Positions 58,338-64,000 of a DNA stretch of 64,000 bases are shown here, one piece after another (within the stretch, counting starts at the first letter, position 1; every line of letters starts with the position of its first letter). The position numbers were made by a program, and so were the translations under genes. Source of the DNA: Nepenthes gracilis (Eukaryota > Streptophyta > Magnoliopsida > Caryophyllales > Nepenthaceae); assembly GCA_033239525.1 (NCBI GenBank), contig BSYO01000020.1, forward strand, positions 6,263,892 to 6,327,891. Direction: 5' to 3'. The notes beneath the pieces are model-generated. The model worked only from the letters and a program-made list of their open reading frames with translations, had not been told where the DNA came from and ran no database searches.

Positions 58338-58784
58338 GCAAAGCTCCCTAAAGGAAACAATATTGTTTGACAAAGACTAAGTGCCTCGCTACCCAATGAG
58401 ACTCTCCCATGTGGCAACGCCCTAAAGCATCGTGCCTTTTCAAAGAAGAATAATTACGGCAAGATGGCTCTGCAACTCCCATTGCAATAAATTTGCAGAG
58501 AGGACTTAACGGACGCAACCCCACTCAATGGCATTTCATTACCCGATAAAATAATGTGATCGGCGCAAGCCCCCAAATGTCTCTCAACCAGTCTTCCCAT
58601 CGACGGTCCGAGTACGGACTCGAGGGATGGCCGTTGAAAAATCTGATCATAATCCTCTCATCCCATAAAACGGACGAACACACATGGCAGCGAGAGGGCC
58701 CTTTGGCCCCTGAGTCATACTGAGCAGAAGTAAAGAAATGAATTTCAGTAGCACCAGTAATAAAGGTAAATATAAATGCTCTTA

Positions 58785-59495
58785 TTCATTGAAATCTTCT
58801 TTACAAAGTACAAGGCCTGCACCAATGTGAGTGCAAAGAAAATAAAAAATAAAAATGAAGCAAAATACATGAAGTAGGAGAAGAAGCAACAAGTGTTGGG
58901 AGAGCTCGATGTGGAGCGGAAACACAATCGGGGAGGAAGCTCCCCTTTGGTAGCATCACCCCAGCATCAATTCCTCGTGGCGGATGAATGAAATTCCATT
59001 CCCTTGCTGAAGGTAGGTCGAACATAGCCACAGCAAGGGAAGGCCTTCTGCCCTGGATCGACCACCAAAGCCGTGACACTGGAAAATACATTGAATGCTT
59101 GGCCCGGCATGACGCTGGAATACACCTCATCCAGCTTGGCCCTAGAGATGGCAAGTAACAGAAGGAGTGGGAGGTAGAACATTCCCCAAGGTCAGAGACC
59201 TTGAGTCGGAATTCAGGCCCCCCAATGCTCCTTTGGAGGCTACACATCCCAGAAAAGTGGAGAGAAGACGCATAACCATCACAAAGTAGCCGAGCCACTC
59301 TCGTTACAACGATGAAGAGTCCACAGAAAGGGCATAACGATAGGCTTCAAGAGCAGCTATGCGCCTTTCGCAGATCCATCCAATTCCCGTACGAAACTTC
59401 ATGGAGCGTAAGACAAGCCAAGGTCCCGCATTGCTTTGCCGGTAAAGGAATGAGCTTGGGACCCCAAAGTAAGGGGACCCCCCTGATTTATAGTC
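58785..59495 (-). other. Possible third antisense transcription unit
   Basis: Minus-strand GACTATAAATC (59486-59494) looks like a TATA box, and AATGAATAAG lies near 58785. Between them frames 58801-59298 and 58967-59182 (MFYLPLLLLLAISRAKLDEV, signal-peptide-like) overlap, but neither is recognised nor clearly coding. Low support. Confidence 0.25.
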
Positions 59496-59763
59496 GCGCA
59501 GATGGCCAAGCGAGCTCCCAAGGGGGCGCTCCACCCAACGGCCGTCAACTAAAAAATAGGAAAGGTATCAATGCGGTGTCAAGTCTTAGGCCAGGAATCA
59601 TACCTGGCAGAGTGCCGAATCTCTACAGCATCTTTGAAAAGTTGCATATTTGCATGGGGAAGGAGCAACATCCTCGGGAGTTGAAGATTGACTTACCTCG
59701 AAAAGGAACGAATGAGCTGGCACTCATTCATTGTGCCAGGGCCCAACAGTGGGCCGAACCTAG

Positions 59764-59776
59764 GCATGGGGGCTAG
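59764..59776 (+). other. Tat-2 polypurine tract
   Basis: GCATGGGGGCTAG directly before the 3' LTR. Confidence 0.75.
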
Positions 59777-60730
59777 TGATGGGTCCAATATGAATATGTG
59801 CCAATATCGACAGGGCCTAACCGACAGCAGTGAAGCCCAACCAGCAGGCAGACCCTACCAGGAGACGAGGCCCAAGGGACTTAGAGCAAGGCCCACTACG
59901 TACTCCTGACACACGCCCAATAGTTGTCCTACCACGCCTCACCCAAGACGGTTGCAGGTAGCTAGCGCAGGAAGCGTCGGCTCAGAACATGTCAGCCAAT
60001 GAGAGATGAGGTCAACTCTAATGAGCCGCAGCATCCGCCACCTTGCAGCAATTCAACCAATCTCAGCAAAAGTCAACCAGGCCCTTGTCAGCCATGCCCA
60101 ACGACAATTCTCGCGCTACCACAAGACGACGACTGACACTACTGGCCACCGCCAGCTCACAATAACTGGCGAACCCAGGCAGGTGACCTATCACAAGTTT
60201 TGATGCCCAAAGGCCTCCTTCACGAAGCCTACATATACCTTCTCCTACAATGAAGAAAAGGGAGAGAGATCAACGGTTTAAACTAGCATCCAAAAATTCT
60301 CGGAGTGTTCAATAGTCATCTTGCGCTAAGCTTCGAGTGGAAATACGAGGAGAAAGAACAAGCTCTCTTCCCTCCATAATCGCTGTTTCAGTCCGACAAT
60401 ATTAGTAAATCACTCATCGCAGTGCACGAGAGAAGCCAGAGCTTCCCCCAATAATCATTCGCACTCTGTGCATATTAGCACCCATACAATTCCTATCACG
60501 TTTACCTTCACATTTACATCTTTCCATCTCCGGGGAAGGATTTCTGATTTGAGCGTCAGGATACTTACGGTGGGATAACCTTTTACCGTCCTCTGACCTC
60601 TTATTTGTAATTTGTAATGTTTAGGGTCAAGTTAAAAGATACGGAGATGGGACCCGTTCAAGATCGATCCAACGTCAAGAATTTGAAGACTCCCTAATCC
60701 GTGTGAGAACCCAGACCCAGGGACGCATCC
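59777..60730 (+). repeat. Tat-2 3' LTR
   Basis: 954 bp, TGATGGGTCCAATATG to GGGACGCATCC (last base changed from A). TATA box mutated to CTACATATACC (about 60229). Many differences from the 5' LTR, in keeping with age. Confidence 0.9.
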
Positions 60731-61380
60731 CACCCGTTTTCTACAGATAAGGAAATAAGCTTGAAGTAAAAGTTCAATTGCTCTGTGGTGTTCTGGGTTT
60801 AAGTATCTAACAAGTTTTTATTTCATTGATACGGTTGTATGCTTGACTTAAAGAACATCTACGTGTTGATGCTTGTACTTTAAGATATACTTGACTTATG
60901 TTAATTTTTGTCTCATCACTGGTGTAGAATTACTTCACCTTCTCTAAATTGGAATTTAACTTCAGCTGGAATGATATTGATAGCTTAATTTTCCTCACCG
61001 TTGTTTTTTAGTCTGACTTGAACTGCTATCGCCTAATGTAGTCATACATAATGGATCAAACATATACTAGACCCATCTATTTATGTGGCCTACCAGCCAA
61101 CATTGATAGCTTAATATTATTGCTGTACTGTTTGTTATTCAATAAAGCTCAGTCAGCCTTCGGCAAAATAAATCAATGTCACATATTAGCAATGATACAT
61201 TTTGGGATTTCAGGCATCTCTTTTCACCTATGTAACAATTTATTTTCGCCTTAATGCTTCTCTCTAGAAGCAGTTCTTAAACAGTTCAAAGTGCCTTGCA
61301 TTTCTCAGCTAAAATCAAAGGTGCCCTGCATTTTATTATCCATTGTCTGTTATATTATAGGCAAATGTTCCATTCCCTTT
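60731..61380. other. Sequence downstream of Tat-2, possibly displaced 3' flank of the CcmH-like gene
   Basis: Before the Tat-2 insertion this followed the CcmH-like stop by about 70 bases. An AATAAA is present at 61141-61146. No reading frame is recognised. Confidence 0.4.
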
Positions 61381-61395
61381 ACTATTGTCACAGTA

Positions 61396-61572
61396 TAAAG
61401 ACCTTAGACTGTTGGAAGATGAAGGGTCAGTGACATTAAAAAATGCGTCATGGTATATAAGGTTCGGGGCCCCAGATCAGCAGGCTGAAATGCAAGGGCA
61501 GGGCCTGAAGGCTGTGATTTTCTTTGCAGGTTTGAACCAGAGTCAGAGATATTCTTCTAGCACTTCAACTTG
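61396..61572 (+). other. Exon-like stretches of unknown gene
   Basis: CACAG|TATAAAGACC at 61391-61405 looks like an acceptor and opens a frame reading YKDLRLLEDEGSVTLKNASW. A second acceptor CTTTGCAG| (61530) and donor TTG|GTAAGA (61572) bracket a 42-base piece. The protein is not recognised. It could be 3' exons of a host gene or chance. Confidence 0.3.
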
Positions 61573-61576
61573 GTAA

Positions 61577-62200
61577 GATTTGGAAATGTCTCATTCATTT
61601 TGACAATTGGTTTCATGTTGCAGAAAACATTTAGGTGAAATGCAGGAAATATAGTTTGAAATTTTCATGCGATTTTCGTTTCAATAAAGAGGTCTTGGAT
61701 TGATTTGGGAGAAAATTCATTAACCGTGGCAGATCAGATAGGTACTATCGTAGCAAATGCCACGCAGAAATTCAACCATCTGTTGAGTAGAGTATGTTGA
61801 GTCTGATCCTCCGAAGATTAAAAAGGATGCAAGGCCAGCGGCTATAGAAATCCCCAGGAGCACAGGATTATTTGATTGTCAAGCACAGCAGATGAATGAT
61901 ATCAGTTCGTCAAACTACTTATCTTTATCTTCTTTTTTTGTTTGATATCTCTGATGTTGCTTTCATGTGACAAAATCGTCTAAATCTTTGAAGTATATAA
62001 TTAACGGAGGATTCTATTGTGATCTTTGTTTCATAATTGCTAAATACATGGTTGCTAAGTATCAATGTTAAGGAAATACTTTGGTCGAAGGAATATGCAT
62101 GAGCATTGGGGCAGGACGGCAGACTTGACAGCCTGAGAAACACGAACACTCTCTTGGCACTAAATATCAGTGTCCTACACGTATCGGACATTGGTACTCT
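61577..62200. other. Unassigned stretch
   Basis: No coding frame, RNA gene or element end can be supported. Confidence 0.5.
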
Positions 62201-62920
62201 CCCTATACAGATGGGTTTTAGCCACCCCTTTTGAGTATCATAACAAACGGATAATTATTGGAAGGTCGCGTGATATTCGCATGACAGTTGATCGGAGATC
62301 GGTTGATGGCTATCCTAAGGGACAAAAGATATGAAGGGTCAAGTGATATTTGTGCGAGAGTCCGCCGAGAATTGGTCAAAGATCAGTAGAGGGGCGCATG
62401 ACAAACGCTTGATTCATGCCTATGCACCGATTCTAGATTAGGGGTTGCTTGAGGTATGCCCAAGAGGGCACTCATGGGCCGATTTTAGTGGGCACACGCT
62501 CGGCGGGCATCTGGCGTGATTTTTAATCAATTTTAAAATTATTTCTCACACAAGGAACGTCGTACAGGGAGAAAGAAGAGGTACAAGTTTAATCAATTTG
62601 ATTACTCTTATTTCTCATTATATTTTTTTCTTAAGGGTTGCTAGGCGTATTGAGGAGGTTATAATTAATTGTTCTTCACTCGAAATTGTTGTGAATGGAT
62701 TTTAGAAGAGGTTATTTTTAATCGGCACTATTATTATATTAGATTTATTCGGACATTATCCCGTGATTTTTTTCTTAATTGAAAAGAGTTTCATAAGTTA
62801 AAAAACGTTGTATATTATTATATTTTTTGTACTCATGAGTTTTGTGGTTGACGTTTGACGAGGAGTTCAAGTTTATTCTACTACGTTGGGTTTTGTGTGT
62901 TCGAGTCGAACCCCAATAAG

Positions 62921-62934
62921 TGGCATCAGAGAGT
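62921..62934 (+). other. Copia-2 primer binding site (tRNA-Met type)
   Basis: TGGCATCAGAGAGT, one base from the TGGTATCAGAGAG of Copia-1. Confidence 0.75.
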
Positions 62935-62956
62935 AAATTATAAAACTACGATTTGA

Positions 62957-64000
62957 TGGTGTCGACGTTAAGGAGTTTTTCATTTTGTGTTGAGCAATTT
63001 AATATGCAAAATAGTTTCATTCTTTGGCAAGAAAGAGTAATAAATATTTTAACCCAAGAAGAAATGGTAAAAGTATTTCGGAGTAATAAGGATAAGTTGG
63101 AGAAGATGGAGGATGAGAAGTGATAAGATATGAGAGATATTGTTAATTATACGATTAAGTTGTATCCCATGGATAACACTTTTCAAGAAATCATTAGCTT
63201 ATCTGATCTAGCAGAAGTTTGGATGAAGTTTGAGAGTCAGTATTAGTCCGAATCCTTAACAACGAGGTAGCATGTGTAAAGAAGTTCTATGGCTTTCATT
63301 TGTCGGAAGGAGGCAGTTTCGAGAATCGCTTGGATCAATTTAATCGGATTCTGACAAAAATGTCGGCATTTGATAAGAAGATTAAGAAAGAAAACAATGC
63401 ATTAGTATTGTTAACTTTTTTGTTAGCCTTGTACGATCATATTATCACGATACTATTATTTGGAAAAGACACATTCAGCTTTGATAAGGTTATCACTTCT
63501 TTACTTATGAATGAGTCAAGGCAAAAGGGAAGCGTTAAGGTTACAGGGGAGTTAATACTCTTGGTATCCACTAGCAGTTGGGAATATGAAAGATCAAGAG
63601 ACCAAGGCGACAAATAGGAGAGGAGTAACAGTCGATCTAAATTTCAAGATATAGAGTACTTCCATTGTAGTAAGAAAAGCCACATGAAGTGAGATTGCTT
63701 CAAAATAAAGTAGGAGAAGGGGGTGGAGGCGAACGTCAAGAGAGAAGGGATCATGATGAAAATGATCGGATTTCTATCACTTCCTGTAGAGACCTTGTAA
63801 TTGTCCATGTGAGGAAGATACGAAACTTTTCAAGCTAAAAGACGAATTGGATGATGTATAGCGGTTCTTCACGCCATGTAACATTGAGGAAGCCCCTATT
63901 CACCAACTATATGCCCCGGGGACTACGGGGTATTGAGGATGAGTAACGATGGTTTGTTGAGGGTAATTAGTGATGGAGATTTTAGCTTACAAACAAGTAA
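62957..64000 (+). pseudogene. Copia-2 gag and protease start, broken
   Basis: ATG at 62957 (MVSTLRSFSF), then FILWQERVINILTQEEM matching the Copia-1 gag start. A stop follows at about 63121. The open block 63300-63617 (MSEGGSFENRLDQFNRIL, VITSLLMNESR) aligns to Copia-1 residues SEGGSFEKHLEGFNRIL and VIASLLMNESR. The zinc knuckle near 63660 (FHCSKKSHMK, stop, DCF) is damaged. Near 63850 a protease-like YSGSSRHVT stands where Copia-1 has DSGATLHVT, so the catalytic aspartate is lost. Confidence 0.82.

Larger units (their letters stand above)
45381..60730 (+). mobile_element. Tat-2: older Tat-type element with antisense genes, split by solo LTR X2
   Basis: 15.35 kb, LTRs 45381-46333 and 59777-60730, flanked by CACCT (45376-45380) and CACCC (60731-60735). 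Layout equals Tat-1 but with about 2.7 kb more between antisense gene and 3' LTR. Gag-pol is riddled with stops. It lies 70 bases after the stop of the CcmH-like sequence. Without X2 it is about 13.1 kb. Confidence 0.92.
62200..64000 (+). mobile_element. Copia-2: 5' part of a second copia element, runs off the window
   Basis: Gag downstream of 62957 is clearly homologous to Copia-1 gag. The LTR ends near CCCCAATA (62918); its start is not determined, 62200 being a guess from the change in composition. The element continues past 64000. Confidence 0.75.

Overview
The window is plant nuclear DNA made almost entirely of LTR retrotransposons, most broken by stops, frameshifts and later insertions. 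It suggests an angiosperm with a retrotransposon-rich genome. The evidence is: Ty3/gypsy chromovirus (Tekay/Del-type) and Tat-type elements, Ty1/copia elements primed by initiator tRNA-Met, plant-style TATA boxes and introns, and one recognisable host gene fragment, a nuclear gene of the mitochondrial cytochrome c maturation factor CcmH family. I cannot name the species. No rRNA, tRNA or CRISPR array was seen.

Layout. 1-12009: chromovirus Tekay-A, cut by the window start; its 3' LTR holds a solo LTR (X1, 7585-11967, duplication CTTCT) that itself holds another LTR (Y1). 12010-20750: a second decayed chromovirus, Tekay-B, joined to A through truncated LTRs. 20751-23304: two orphan LTR-like units, a copia-like one on the minus strand and a Tat-like solo LTR with a 28-bp minisatellite. 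23972-31869: Copia-1 on the minus strand, whose integrase is split by a perfect solo LTR (Y2, 27126-29702, duplication ATTGG). 32558-44034: Tat-1, complete, with duplication GATAC. 44627-45311: two-exon CcmH-like sequence. 45381-60730: Tat-2, flanked by CACCT/CACCC, carrying a third solo LTR (X2, 53146-55354). 60731-62200: non-element DNA with exon-like stretches. 62200-64000: start of Copia-2, running off the window.

Each sense-strand element follows the same plan: LTR, primer site, gag, protease, reverse transcriptase, RNase H, integrase, polypurine tract, LTR. The Tat elements add a second, archaeal-type RNase H and, between pol and the 3' LTR, a gene on the opposite strand. That antisense gene is the most interesting part of the window: it has its own intron with consensus splice sites, its own AATAAA signal, an N-terminal domain resembling the 'putative gypsy type transposon' family, an acidic linker and a coiled-coil second exon. 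Tat-2 carries a decayed version plus at least one further antisense unit.

The long LTRs of the chromovirus/X/Y group share features that are not explained by coding: a palindrome GCGCTCGAGCGC next to the TATA box, a purine-rich leader ending in a GTAAGT or GCAAGT donor, a matching TTTCAG/ATGAG acceptor 1.0-1.7 kb later, a hairpin whose stem sequence changes between families while pairing is kept, and a TGACGGA...TCCGTCA palindrome at the LTR end. All are inferences from reading one sequence by eye and need alignment to confirm.
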